DNA of 64,000 nt. It comes from Pectinophora gossypiella (lineage: Eukaryota > Arthropoda > Insecta > Lepidoptera > Gelechiidae). The stretch lies in contig NC_065419.1 in NCBI RefSeq assembly GCF_024362695.1, forward strand, positions 11,904,678-11,968,677. Reading direction: 5' to 3'. Each line of letters starts with the position of its first letter. Positions within the stretch are counted from its first letter, which is position 1. The notes under the pieces are model-generated. The model did no database searches. It was not told the DNA's origin and was given only the letters and a program-made list of their open reading frames with translations. The position numbers and the translations under genes were made by a program. This document shows, one piece after another, positions 31,140 through 42,018 of the stretch.

Positions 31140-31395
31140 TTGCGTATGGCAAACAAAAATCATATATCCAGCTTAAGATCCCCTAGCCAAGTCTCTGCCG
31201 CATCCGTCATTCAATGTAGCTCGGCTATGCCATCTGGGAACCGGTGTAGATGACACTCGTTCACTATGTGAGACAGAGTTTGATCTGGGTGACCACATTC
31301 ACAGTTTGGCGACTCTTTTAAGCCCCATTTATGTAGGTGATGGTTCGACTTTCCATGGTTGGTCTTACATCGGTTCAGTCGCTTGATGTCGTTTT
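31140..31395 (-). pseudogene. LINE-e: RT C-terminal zinc-knuckle region, one internal stop
   Basis: On the minus strand from about 31378 it reads LNRCKTNHGKSNHHLHKWGL, then CECGHPDQTLSHIVNEC, a stop, and TDAAETWLGDLKLDI with a terminal stop. The HLHKxGL...CxCGxxxQTxxHIxxEC pattern is the usual C-terminus of insect non-LTR retrotransposon (Jockey-like) RT proteins. It is cut off upstream, so this is a 5'-truncated relic. Confidence 0.75.
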
Positions 31396-31406
31396 AATAT
31401 CCATAC

Positions 31407-31779
31407 TGGTGCTAATTCCTGTAAATACCATCTAATTTTATTTTAAGTTATATCTGTCATTTTCTTATCCGCCGAAAAGGAAAAGGACGGGTAATCGACA
31501 AGCATAAAATTTATGAAACACACGTCAATTTTAAGCACAAATCTAACCCAACCGTCTAAAAATTTTACATCCGTCAATAACCCGACACAGTTAAGTAGAC
31601 AGCACGTCAAACGGATTGCATACCAGCGACGTACCTTTTGATTCGCCCGGGTTATTCATTCATTTACTCATTCTTCCTAAAATTAAGAGCTGTGAATCAT
31701 CCGTCCCTTTCCTTTTCGACGGATATGAAAATGACGGATATAACTTAAAATTAGGCGGTGTCTGCAGGAATCGGGGCCA
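31407..31779. mobile_element. MITE B copy
   Basis: 373 bp, TGGTGCTAATTCCTGTAAAT to GTCTGCAGGAATCGGGGCCA. It abuts the LINE-e relic upstream. Confidence 0.8.
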
Positions 31780-31811
31780 CTGTCCATAGTATTTAAAAAT
31801 GCTGTATTTAT

Positions 31812-31885
31812 CGACCATTGCGGTCCAGTGGTTGACCGATCGGCTCACGATCTAGAGGTCTTGGGGTCGATCCCCGCAGAGGCTC
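31812..31885 (+). mobile_element. tRNA-like SINE head
   Basis: GCGGTCCAGTGGTTGACC (A box) and GGGGTCGATCCCC (B box) with arms that can pair, but no CCA-ready acceptor stem, so it is a SINE head rather than a tRNA gene. Confidence 0.5.
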
Positions 31886-32154
31886 CGTTCCGATCTATTT
31901 ATCGATAGGTAGTCGGTTTATCGATAGCTTTGCAACACTAATCTAATCACCGGGCAAATAGAAATCTTGGGGGATACATAACTAGTTAATTATTTGCAGA
32001 AGACATTAAAGTTATTGGCCATTGTTGTCCAATTGATTAGAATGAGACTTATTGAGACTGCGTGATTGGTCGAAGATAAATATTTATGTTGATTGTATTT
32101 GATATGAAAGGAAAGCTATATTGGTTGGGCTAAACGCGAGTTGCGCTATCGCCA

Positions 32155-32590
32155 GCGGCGCGGCGGTGCGGTAAATACAGATCAATTTTGACCAATAGAC
32201 GCAGCGAATGGTGTCTATGTAGATAACCGTCGCTAGGCTGTTGTTCGAATATCGCAATAATCGAATTAAATTAGCATATCGTCGCTCTATAGAGAAAACC
32301 TCGTAAGCGATTTAAAAAAACACACTCAAATGCGATTTTCTTCAACGAACCCTCGATTCTCTTCTCATTCACTTGCCACAGAATGTAAATACTCGCTGAT
32401 ATCAACAAGAGAAATGATCAAGGCCAGGAAAGGGGTTCACGAGCCGGCTGAGCTCCATTTACCCCCCTCCCCCCTCAATCTTACGCAAGTCTTCAATAGT
32501 ACGGGCGTCAGACGTGTTCGTTATCCTAACGTCAATGTATAGTCTGTGTAAAACGAGGCTTTTTGTCCGAGATGTGCATAAAAGTAGTAT
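32155..32590 (+). repeat. Repeat H, copy 2, with MITE F sequence
   Basis: 32155-32400 matches 18718-19000 (ATAGACGCAGCGAATGGTGT; GATTTTCTTCAACGAACCCT). 32430-32590 is MITE F-like (TTCACGAGCCGGCTGAGCTC; GTGTAAAACGAGGCTTTTTG). Both copies carry the same two components. Confidence 0.55.
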
Positions 32591-32817
32591 AAAGCAAATT
32601 CTGAATGAACGCTGAGCAAGGTTATAATTTCAACACTAACTTTAGAAAACCCGAAAGCTGAACGTTGGCTAGTTTCCAACTCATATATAACTTTTTGTTG
32701 CTAAAACTTGGTCTACCCCTCCGCCAGTATTTCCGACGAATATAAACGGATTTTAAGCATACATACGTAATGTACTTTTTTAATTTAATTCAAATTTAAT
32801 TCTTTATTCTATGGTAT

Positions 32818-33060
32818 GGCGTCTCCTTTAAGCTCCATTTATGTAGGTGATGGTTCATCCTGGGTGGATCATAAGTCCAGTTTAAGCTCCCTCAACCAAG
32901 TCTCTGCCGCATCCGTCACACAATGCAGCTCGGCTATGCCACTTGGGAACCGGTGGAGGGCATAACCGAGCTGAATTGACATAATGATCCACCCAGGGAA
33001 GTCGCACCATAACCTACATATTTTTCCATCATCACATACATAATTTTTGCCATATGCAAT
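32818..33060. repeat. LINE-e fragments in opposed orientation
   Basis: AAGTCTCTGCCGCATCCGTC ... CGGCTATGCCACTTGGGAAC is the same LINE-e segment as 31190-31240 (minus). CCTGGGTGGATCATAA (about 32868) and TAATGATCCACCCAGG (about 32981) then form an inverted pair around it, so the copy is rearranged. Confidence 0.6.
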
Positions 33061-33467
33061 AATATTAAGTATATGATAAAAATTATATCCTCACACTAGC
33101 GCGGGAGGTCTAGTGTTGGAGGTCTCATGATAGGAGTTGTATAATGACTTTATTACAGTATCCTGAGCATGATTGTAAGTAGGCTGGACTGTCCGTACAT
33201 AACTCATTGCGTCATGAGTCACTTGTACAGGAGCAGTAAATAAATGTCATATTTTTATTTCAATTTTATTGTGTATGTGTGTGTATTGTGCATCTATGTA
33301 ATACTAATATTAGTGAGTAAGAAATCATTGTTACTAACAACCTGGGTCCAAGTTACCCGTAATAAAAATTATTTTATTTTATTTATTTATTTTATTACGA
33401 TGATGGATTCCAATCACTTGAACATCGGCTTCCGTCGCAGTCGGATTGCATAAATAATAGCCCTATG
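33061..33467. other. No gene recognised
   Basis: Sequence between LINE-e and MITE C. A 69-codon hydrophobic frame (33244-33453) rests on low-complexity TTTATTT sequence and is not credible as a gene. Confidence 0.4.
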
Positions 33468-33706
33468 GGCTAGTTTCAAACTAGTGAAATCAGTTACTTT
33501 TTACTAAACGTCAAAACACGAAATTACTATGGAATTCGTGTGACGTCATGGAAAAACGTGATAAAATTTCGGACTTTTAATTACGTTTTTCTTTGTTAAA
33601 ATTCATAAATAAGTTTAATAGAAAAATGAAAATGTTTTTCGTTTGTTTTAGATGTGTCTTTATTTAGTAAACTGAATTTCTTAATTTATCTTGAACTTAT
33701 TACACG
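33468..33706. mobile_element. MITE C copy
   Basis: GCTAGTTTCAAACTAGTGAA ... AATTCGTGTGACGTCATGG ... CTTAATTTATCTTGAAC. Same orientation as 13165-13424; ends partly eroded. Confidence 0.7.
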
Positions 33707-34274
33707 ACCGAATTACGGATACACTACGAATGCGACATAAAATGTATGTAAGTAGAACTTTTAATTCGCTAATAGGTACAACTGCAAACAATGTCGTGTA
33801 CTGTACACACGTCAGAACTCTGTCACATTAGCTTATTGGAAAGGTAGCGAGACCTTGAAATCTATTTGTCAAATAAGTTAAAGTGACATGGTAGTAAAGT
33901 GTATTAAGGCGACATAGTACTATAATGACCTTTACATGTTTATGCATGCGACCTTACACTACTTAAAGTGATGATGTATACAGGTGTATAAGTGACAAAT
34001 TATTTAAAAATTAAGTAGGGTTGGTGGAAATCCGACAAGTTGTACGTTAACGTCGTGTCCTCTGGGACCCTAACGAGGATAAAGGATACTGTGTCTGCTA
34101 GTGATGTTACAGTGTTCTCTCGCAAGTCTTTTTCTTTCCAATTTCGATGACATATTTCAGAAATGCATTATTATTTTTTTGTTTTTTCTTTTAAGAACGT
34201 CACAACCTGACCGTTAGCATACTTGCATAGTTTTCCTCGGTTATTACTACTTATTACAGATTGTGAGAAGTTGA

Positions 34275-34715
34275 ACTAGTTTTAGCCGGATGAGTCTTCG
34301 ACAAAAAAATATTTACGTAAAAATTAACATTTCAAAAGGTGACTGAGTTTGAGTTTGAATTAAATTTTCTAAAGTCATATTATTATAATATCATAATCCT
34401 CCCCACCCGGGCAGCGCCACAAGTAATCAAAGACAACTTGCACCCACTCTCGATACGAAGTCCTAAGCTGGATATTATGACTTATGATCAGCCTATCGCC
34501 CTTAACATTAGTCCATCATGTTAGAGGACACAATCCCTCAGTCGGATTTTACGAAATGCCCGGGAAGACAAGCAGCTGAAAGTGTTCTATGTATATTTTT
34601 AATTCGCTACCAGAACAGTATACAAGCATCGTTTAAAATTTTCTTTCTTTCGCTCCGGTTGATTGGGGGAGGTCTGTGCCCAGCAGTGAGACGTATATAT
34701 AGGCTGGTTATGTTA
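34275..34715. repeat. LINE-f end, RTE-like tail and SINE-4 tail
   Basis: 34275-34370: LINE-f 3' end (AGTTTTAGCCGGATGAG). 34405-34555: minus-strand RTE-like tail (CCACAAGTAATCAAAGACAA; CCATCATGTTAGAGGACACA). 34655-34715: SINE-4 tail (GGTTGATTGGGGGAGGTCTG). Confidence 0.55.
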
Positions 34716-35329
34716 TGCGGATAGTTACAATATTTAGTGGAAGTTGTATGCAGAACATTAAAAAAATATTATTGTAAACTAATATACAATATGTCGAAAA
34801 TAATTATAATAAAAAAAAACAAAAATAATTAAACATTGAGCAGGGATCCCTGTTTAGTCTAATTAGAGGTATGATACTACGCTACCCGACGACATACTTT
34901 TAGGTATTACCGAATACGTTTTCGTATAAGGCACCTCACTAGTAACCATGAAATATTCAGTGGAGCACATTGGAAATACTCTTCCCACGTGACAGGAGTG
35001 TACGATGACAACACTACGTGAATCTGTAACTATGAGATTCGCTGCCGACTTTATCAACATTTACACCCGTCCAAACAGATTACATTTATGAATTGTAACG
35101 TCTTTTGAGGAAAAAACGCTGTGAGTAATGGGAAGGACTTGATTTAAGATGAAGGTGGTAATATGACACATTATGTTAGAATTACAGTCTGAATGTCGCG
35201 ATAAATCTCCTTTCCAAAAATATTCTGTCTATTTGGACGACAGGTTGTAATGCTGGAGGCAGATCAATATTAAAATTAAATATATTTTTTCATATATTTA
35301 TTCGTTCTAGAGTGGTAAATACAAGGAGG
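34716..35329. other. No gene recognised
   Basis: AT-rich. A 65-codon minus-strand frame (34863-35060) has no recognisable motif. Confidence 0.4.
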
Positions 35330-35388
35330 TTAAAAGGTCCCATCGAAACAATTCATCTAAGAAAGCAATATTGTTATTTGACATTTCT
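35330..35388. mobile_element. MITE A fragment, cut by a Helitron
   Basis: CGAAACAATTCATCTAAGAA then GCAATATTGTTATTTGACAT. The match to MITE A stops exactly where the Helitron 5' end begins. Confidence 0.6.
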
Positions 35389-35932
35389 TCTAAATATATA
35401 AAAGGAGAAACTGACTGACTGACATATCAACGCACAGCCTAAACGGCTAAACGTAGGCACTTGAAATTTGGAAGGGACGTAGCTTAGGTACCGTAGAGGT
35501 GCACTAAGAAAGGAATTCCCGGAATTCCCACGGGAACGGGAATTAGCGGGAAAATCCTTTGGTATGAAAAATCTAAACCGCTTAAGATATACGCCTGAAA
35601 TTTGGCATGCAGGTACCTTAGTAAACTTAAAGCTTAGTTGCAACAGGATATTGCAAAATTCCCACGGGAACTGGAGTTAGCGGGAAAAAACATTTGTATG
35701 AACAAAATATTCTCATCTCTGAATTCCAGACGAAAGCATATAGGTACTTTAGGGTTAGCCTCCACTGATCGTATTTTCCTAAATTTATATCAAACCAATT
35801 TAACTCAGCTACTTATACTATAACCTCATTTAAAAATAATAAAATTAAGCATTTTATAACCTTTCTCTCTCACACACTAAGATCTATCTTTTTATAACAT
35901 GCCACGCGGACGAAGTCGCGGGCAAAAGCTAG
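35389..35932 (+). mobile_element. Non-autonomous Helitron
   Basis: The 5' end TCTAAATATATAAAAGGAG, followed by a CTGACTGACTGAC stretch, and the 3' end CGCGGACGAAGTCGCGGGCA ending AAAGCTAG before a T match the Helitron pattern (5' TC, 3' hairpin plus CTRR, insertion before T). No Rep/helicase ORF. Inside, AATTCCCACGGGAAC with a following GCGGGAAAA recurs about 120 bp apart, a degenerate internal duplication. Confidence 0.75.
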
Positions 35933-35966
35933 TAATAAATATAGATGGATATGATGAACCTTAGGG

Positions 35967-36257
35967 ATATCTAAGTTATGGAAGGCGAACGTCGTGTCAT
36001 ATAAGGAAGTGAAAGATTGGCATTTGATAGACAAGAACGGAGAACGCTATATTTCGTTCATTAGGAAAACGTCGTGAGGAAACCCACATTCCCGAGAAAT
36101 TCATTTTTAGGTATGTGAATTAACCTGTATTGGGCTGGTTTTCCCTTGGCGGGTTGGAAAGTCAGACAGGCAGTTGCTTCTGTAAAATACTGGACATGTC
36201 AAAATCTTCAGGTTAGGACCCTGTAAAAAGCGGGATAATGCTAGAGAGATGATAATG
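35967..36257 (+). repeat. LINE-b end and SINE-3 body
   Basis: 35967-36060 codes in part for the LINE-b terminal motif (GAACGTCGTGTCATATAAGG; GATAGACAAGAACGGAGAAC). 36063-36257 is the SINE-3 body and tail (CGTGAGGAAACCCACATTCC ... GGGATAATGCTAGAGAGATG). Confidence 0.65.
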
Positions 36258-36530
36258 ATCCTTTCGATCATTCTTATATTCATGAAATTGGAAACATTAA
36301 ATCTTTTTTCATGTTCGCAGAAGTTACATTGCTAACACCATAGTTTGTACACACAATTTTTATGAGCGATGTAATTTTGCGCAAAGGTAATAAAAATATT
36401 ATTATAATCTGAAAAATACTTCGTTTTACTACCAACTATTCTGTTACGTGACATTATTTTATAACATTTTTATTTTAATACTTTTGGTATACACAATAAA
36501 ACTTTATTGTTTGATATAGGTAAAAAAGAG

Positions 36531-36945
36531 TCAAGTTATTTTTTTTTTGTTTTGTATTTCCCCGAAGGGTAAGGCAAAGGGAACTATGCCCATACAGCCA
36601 TGTCTTACGTATTTTTTTTCTTGATGATTGATGAAATGATGAAAGATGATGATGATGAAACCTAAGCCCCCACCCTTGGAGTAGACTCCTACTCCGAACC
36701 CCAAACGAATTAACTCAAAAGTCCGCATAAACTTTCGAGTTATGAGGCGGCTTCCTGGCACGAAGCGAAAATAGGCAGATACACTTTGTTTATTGAACAC
36801 TCCTATATAATAACACTCGCGAATGTCTTCCGACTAACTTAATGCTATCATTAACCACAAAACACCACTTCGTATTAATTATTTAGATTATTCAATGAAG
36901 AAAGCAACTGTCCCGTTCCCGTTTCCCGCCGAAAGCCTAAGAGTC
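36531..36945 (+). repeat. Dispersed repeat, copy 2
   Basis: Matches 735-1155: CCCCGAAGGGTAAGGCAAAG, then CTACTCCGAACCCCAAACGA and CCACTTCGTATTAATTATTT. Here the opposing left arm is absent, so this copy is not a fold-back. Confidence 0.7.
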
Positions 36946-36970
36946 AAGTAAACACACAAAGTAAAAGGAC

Positions 36971-37434
36971 ATGTTCGTCTATAGAATTAAAGATTTATTT
37001 CACCGAATAAAAAAATAAGTATACTTTGTAAGCTACTTTCTTGTCGATCACAATCGTAATAAAAAATCGGAATTGATATGTCAAAGAACAGATTATATTT
37101 ATACATACATACATACATACATAAACTCACGCCCGTAATCCCAAATGGGGTGGGCAGAGCCACAAGTAATCAAAGACAACTTGCAGCCACTGTTGATACG
37201 AAGTCCTAAGATGGATATGATGAACCTTATGGTGATAAGGGATCAGCCTATCGCCCATAACATTAGTCCATCATGTTAGAGGACACAATCCCTCTGTCGG
37301 TCTATGTTCGTCTATAGAATTAAAGATTTATTTCACCGAATAAAAAAAATAAGTATACTTTGTAAGCTACTTTCTTGTCGATCACAATCGTAATAAAAAA
37401 TCGGAATTGATATGTCAAAGAACAGATTATATTT
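36971..37434. repeat. 130-bp direct duplication flanking a 203-bp insert
   Basis: 36971-37100 and 37304-37434 are the same sequence, from ATGTTCGTCTATAGAATTAA to GAACAGATTATATTT. They differ only by one extra A in an A-run. Between them (37101-37303) lies an element with a (TACA)n end. Confidence 0.9.
37101..37303 (-). mobile_element. RTE-like 3'-end insert with TATG-type tail
   Basis: On the minus strand it ends in a TATGTATGTATG tail after GGGCGTGAGTTTATG. Body words GGCAGAGCCACAAGTAATCA and CATGTTAGAGGACACAATCC recur at 34405-34555. Very short and 5'-truncated, with no coding. Confidence 0.6.
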
Positions 37435-37539
37435 GTCCAAATACCTAAAGCATTTTCGATTAAGTAGGTTTTTCACGAAATTCAATGTTTAAGTATTATG
37501 TATATTGATTGAAACTAATTACGATAATTACAGTAATAT

Positions 37540-37770
37540 TGGTGCTGATTCCAGTACACACCGTCTTATTTTATTTTAAGCTATACCTGTCATTTTCTTA
37601 TCCGCTGAAAAGGAAAGGGACGGGTAATCGACAGGCATAATTATAGGCAGAAATTTAAAAAAACCCTCCCAAAATTTTATGTTTGCTAATAACCCGGCAG
37701 AACAGCACACTTAAAACGGGTTGTAAATTAACGAGATGCCTATTTCATTCGCCCGGTTATTCATCAATTT
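37540..37770. mobile_element. MITE B copy, right arm lost
   Basis: GGTGCTGATTCCAGTACACA ... ATCCGCTGAAAAGGAAAGGG ... TTCGCCCGGTTATTCAT; it ends before the second arm. Confidence 0.65.
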
Positions 37771-37851
37771 TAAAATATAAAAACAATACCTTCAAAAATA
37801 CTTTACACCCGGCAGCTTTATAGTATGTATGCATTAACTACTTACGGACAA

Positions 37852-38075
37852 ATGAGGAGCGCTGAAGGCTCTCACCCGGTAAAACGTTTAAGACAACAAG
37901 CCTGAGGATGCCTACTTGGGCGCGAACCTCGGCTCAGGGCGTTGTCTGAGAGGAAAAATATTTGAAAGAATTAATCGACCCTAGTGGGTATAAACGCTGA
38001 TAGCGATAAACGCTGATTGAGGGAAATCGTTGACCACGCCGGCGGGGACGGTATCGGGGTCCTGAAATGTTTGGT
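37852..38075 (+). repeat. Repeat G, 5' end missing
   Basis: ATGAGGAGCGCTGAAGGCTC ... GCGAACCTCGGCTCAGGGCG ... GAATTAATCGACCCTAGTGG ... GACCACGCCGGCGGGGACGG. Compare 56855-57075. Confidence 0.65.
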
Positions 38076-38388
38076 GTCGCGAGCTGATTGACCGCCTCTA
38101 TGGTTAGAGTAATCTGGTCGTCGGGATCGTACATTACGTCCTTCGTAGGTATATACGAGATCGAAGACATCCCCATAACCCTATATTACATGTTAACACA
38201 ATCCCTCACAGTTATCTATACGAGGTATAAAACTTTCATAAAACGCGATCAGAAAATGTCATTGCTTCGTTATTACATTTACATAATTTATGTGACACTT
38301 TGTCAAGTATAAACCGCGTTACATTCTTGAAGATAGAATAATTTATGTGAAAAATAACTTGAAGTTTTACCATGCAGAGTGCCCTCCG

Positions 38389-38716
38389 ACCTCCGTGGTC
38401 CAGTGGTTGAGCGTTGGGCCCACGATCCGGATGCCCCAGGTTCGAATCCAAGTGGGGACATATCGCAAAAATCACACTGTGATCCCTAGTTTGGTTAGGA
38501 CATTACAGGCTGATTACCTGATTGTCCGAAAATAAGATGATCTGTGCTTCGGAAGGCACGTTAAGCCGTTGGTCCTGGTTACGTAAGTACGTAGGTGATG
38601 GAAATACGTAGTCGTTACCTTAGTCACGCCAGGGGCCTTTGGCGGCTCAATAATAACCTTGACATCACGGTTGATGAGGTTGGTCATTCACCTCACAACC
38701 CACACGATAGAAGAAG
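38389..38716 (+). mobile_element. SINE-1, full-length
   Basis: tRNA-derived head with A box TGGTCCAGTGGTTG and B box GGTTCGAATCC. The body includes TAGTTTGGTTAGGACATTAC, the central domain GTGCTTCGGAAGGCACGTTA (38543-38562) and GGCGGCTCAATAATAACC. It ends with CACACGATAGAAGAAG. A RNA polymerase III promoter is implied by the boxes. Short ORFs across it are artefacts. Confidence 0.8.
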
Positions 38717-39370
38717 TATAAATTTTCCTGTAAATGTCTTGTTAATGTGTGTGCAATAAAGTATTATTTAATATTAAATGTTTTACCTATCATTCTATGT
38801 GATTGATAAACAAGACGTAGGTACATTCACAGGACGTTTACCATAAAAAAAAATGTTTACCTTATGCAACCAAAGGGAAGTTTTTTAAATACCTAACACA
38901 AGGGCGTAAGGGTTAGTAACTTTCTTATTATGCTAGTTATTAAAGTAATTCTATTTTTAAGTGGTAGACAAGAAAATTCTAAGAATTTTGGTATTTAACA
39001 TCTTTCAATACGTTTAGAATTACAAAAGTTATGAGACTTTTAGTATCACGAAATGATTTTTGTTTCTCCTGAACACCTATCATTTGTCCCTTACGTCAAT
39101 TGAGATTTCCAGCGACGATATGATTTCGCTTATTATACTTTACGAGTATGTGAATCGACGTTATGGCAAGTCTGTTATGGATTTTAAAAATAGGTGTTTT
39201 AATTGTTTGGAATATAAGGAACTCCCCGTTTACCCTTAATACGTGCACCGTTTCCGTGAACGAGACAATTTACCAACGGAAAGACTTCCGTGTATAGACA
39301 TTACGGATTCGACCCGGGTTCGAGGGTAACTGGCCGAGACAAGTCTCGTAGCTTTCTTTGCTATTGGTAA
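38717..39370. other. No gene recognised
   Basis: AT-rich spacer between two opposed SINE-1 copies. Confidence 0.4.
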
Positions 39371-39703
39371 GTCTTCTTCTTCTTCTATCGTGTGGGTATG
39401 TGAGGTGGAGTACCAACCTCGTCAACCCTGGTGTCAGTGTTACTATTGAGCCGCCAAAGGCCCCTGACATGACTCATATAACGACTACTTACTTACATCA
39501 GTAAGTAGTAACCGGGACCAACGGCTTAACGTGCCTTCCGAAGCACGGATCATCTTACTTTCGGACAAGCAGGTGATCAGCCTGTTATGTCCTAACCAAA
39601 CTAGGGACCACAAAGTATTTTTTTGTGATATGTCCCCACCGGGAATCGAACCCAGAACCTCCGGATCGTGAGCACAACGCTCAACCACTGGACCACGGAG
39701 GTC
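39371..39703 (-). mobile_element. SINE-1, full-length, minus strand
   Basis: CTTCTTCTTCTTCTATCGTG tail first, and head GACCTCCGTGGTCCAGTGG as its reverse complement at the right end. Confidence 0.8.
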
Positions 39704-39838
39704 GTTGGTAAGTAAAAAATAAACAGAGAAGCCAATTCTAGTTGCTACGACTATTTTAGGTCTTTTTGGTTCCGATTCTGGCGCAAATTTTATATTTTTA
39801 CAGACGTAAAAGTCAGCTTTACTTGCAATATTATAACG

Positions 39839-40371
39839 GCCTCTGTGGTCCAGTGGTTGAGCGTTGGGCTCACGACAGTCGAGACTTCATGAGCTTAAGT
39901 TATGTTAGGTAGACAAATAATGTAAGTCTTCTTCTTATCGTGTGGGTTGTGAGGTAGAACCCTGGTGTCAGGGTTGTTACTTTTTATTTATTTAAAAAAG
40001 TACAACCACATCACACATATTGAGCTTATTCCACAACTTAACTAGGTACTATTCTGACTAATATGTGTAACAATATCGATGTACATAGCACTCGCAATCA
40101 ATAAACTAATTTACTGAGCCGCCAAAGGCCCCTGGCATGACTTAAGAAACAACTACGTACTTATATCAGTAAGTAGTAACCGGGACCAACGGCTTAACGT
40201 GCCTTTCGAAGCACGGATCATCTTACTTTCGGATAATCAGGTGATCAGCCTGTAGTGTCCTAAGCAAAGTAGGAATCACAAAGTGATTTTTGTGATATGT
40301 CCCCACCGGGATTCGAACCCGGGGTCTCCGGATCGTGAGTCCAACGCTCAACCACTGGACCACTGAGGCCA
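39839..40371. mobile_element. SINE-1 head (+) facing a SINE-1 copy (-) with an internal insert
   Basis: 39839-39875 is a plus-strand head (CTCTGTGGTCCAGTGGTTGA). 39926-40371 is a minus-strand copy ending in the same head. Bases about 39977-40111 (TTTTTATTTATTTAAAAAAG ... ATCAATAAACTAATTTACT) are an insertion in the body, bounded by TTACT. Confidence 0.7.
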
Positions 40372-40730
40372 TTTGTGAAAACATTATATGTCGAATAAAA
40401 AAAAAACTTCTGTTGTGTGACGATAACTAATAAACTAGTCCAAAGAACCACTGAACGGATTTGCATGTGTTTTTTACTTTTATGATGTACATTTGTCGAC
40501 GACTAAGGTGGGTAAAAATATTTTCAGGCGTCACTCACCAATATCTAAAAGGCAATTAACAATTTAATTTTCGAATTCTATAACGAATAACAAATACAAT
40601 TATATTGTTTATTCAAACAAAAATACGCTGAATTGGCGCCGATTTTCACAAATCTTCCTAATGGTAACGGAATCACAATGCGGCTGTAACATCGACGATA
40701 CGACCAACTAGACGCCTACAGCCTTATTCC

Positions 40731-41175
40731 ATAAACAGCCTATACTACGTCCCACTGCTGGGCACAGGTCTCCCCTCAATCAACCGGAGGTGGTATGGAG
40801 CATACTCCACCACAATTAAAACACATAAACGCGGTAAGAATACCGCGTTTCAATCAGGGATATGAGAACCCGTTATTATGTGTTTTAAATATGATAATAA
40901 CCGCGTAAACTTAAAACAATGTACATCTTCCACCACTCTGCTCCACTGCGGGTTGACAGGGGTGTTTGGGCAGTAGCCAGGGACCTACGGCTTAGCGTGC
41001 CCTCTAAAGCACGGCATCGTCTTACTTCTTCAGACAATCAGGTGATTCAAGCCTGCAATGTCCTTACCAACCAAGGGACAGTCTCACAAAGTGATTTCGA
41101 TAAAGTCCCCATCGGGAATCGAACCTGGACCTCCAAATCTTGACCCCAACGCTCTAACCACTAGACCAAGGAGGC
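40731..41175 (-). mobile_element. SINE-4, full-length, interrupted
   Basis: tRNA-like head at the right (plus strand: GAATCGAACCTGGACCTCC, then AACCACTAGACCAAGGAGG), central domain GCTTAGCGTGCCCTCTAAAG, tail at the left (TACGTCCCACTGCTGGGCAC). A Penelope-like end (40814-40928) splits the body. Confidence 0.75.
40814..40928 (+). mobile_element. Penelope-like end inserted in SINE-4
   Basis: Flanked by TCCACCAC (40806-40813 and 40929-40936). Contains AATTAAAACACATAAACGCG, then GAACCCGTTATTATGTG and AACCGCGTAAACTTAAAAC. It is shorter than the 11851 copy. Confidence 0.65.
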
Positions 41176-41874
41176 TTATACGGCCTTATCACAAAACGAA
41201 AACTTAAGATAATACCAGGTTTAAAATATAGTCCGTGACACAATAGAAGTCTCAAAGCCGCGGCGCTAGTGTCGTATATTCTGCGTAGAATTATTATGAC
41301 TTGTCGATTAGTTCCATAAATACAGGGACTTCTTTGATGGAACAGACTATATTTTTAACCTGATAATAATTAGAATTTTTCGTATAGAATTCATTTTGTC
41401 AACTAGCTGCATGAGGTAAGGGGAACGGAGGTGATGGAATCTTTCCGATTGGCTCACTCAAGATCTTAAACACGTCGAAAGGTCAAGGAAACGATCGCGA
41501 TTGGTCGTTCTCAGGCGTCATCTTATCTGATCTATTTGTCAGATGTGTTGACACATCTTATTTCGTCTAATATTAGGAGTCTAGACGTAGTATCGTCGAT
41601 GGGCTGTATAAAGCGCGACCCTTTTTACCCGGACATGGTTTGCGGATTCGGTTCCCGGGGGGGACATTTTGCTGGTTTTCAATGGGGGCTGATCACCGTT
41701 GGGTAAACCAGTAGTAGGTGGTATCTGTGTTTAGCATGGATTTAATCGCGCTTTGGAGAAAGACTGCTGATTCGTTTCAAACTTTTTTATGTCTACAATT
41801 CGGCTGTTTAAAAACAAAATACATGAGAATAATACAGTAATGGTATTATTTTTTACTTTTAGTAGATTTTTTAT
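41176..41874. other. No gene recognised
   Basis: No supported feature. GTATCGTCGATGG (about 41590) is shared with 20605-20617 only as a short word. Confidence 0.4.
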
Positions 41875-42018
41875 TAAGGGTGGTATTAATAAACTAATCT
41901 CAGCTTCGAGACTGCCCTCAAGATCATGTCAATGTGACAGTTCTCATATAAAAACAGGGACTTGAGCATGATCTTGAGGGCAGTCTCAGCTGAGATTGAC
42001 TTATTAATACCACCCTTA
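41875..42018. mobile_element. Near-perfect palindromic MITE, 144 bp
   Basis: TAAGGGTGGTATTAATAA is mirrored by TTATTAATACCACCCTTA. GACTGCCCTCAAGATCATG is mirrored by CATGATCTTGAGGGCAGTC, leaving a loop of about 30-35 bp. One of the best-preserved fold-backs here; no other copy seen. Confidence 0.7.

Noticed and set aside
33795..33925. Sixth MITE D copy
   Set aside because: Only a few words (GACATGGTA, AAAGTGTAT, AACTCTGTC) line up. Too eroded to list as a feature.
38389..38460. tRNA gene
   Set aside because: A and B boxes are present, but the cloverleaf acceptor stem does not close and the sequence continues into a SINE body.
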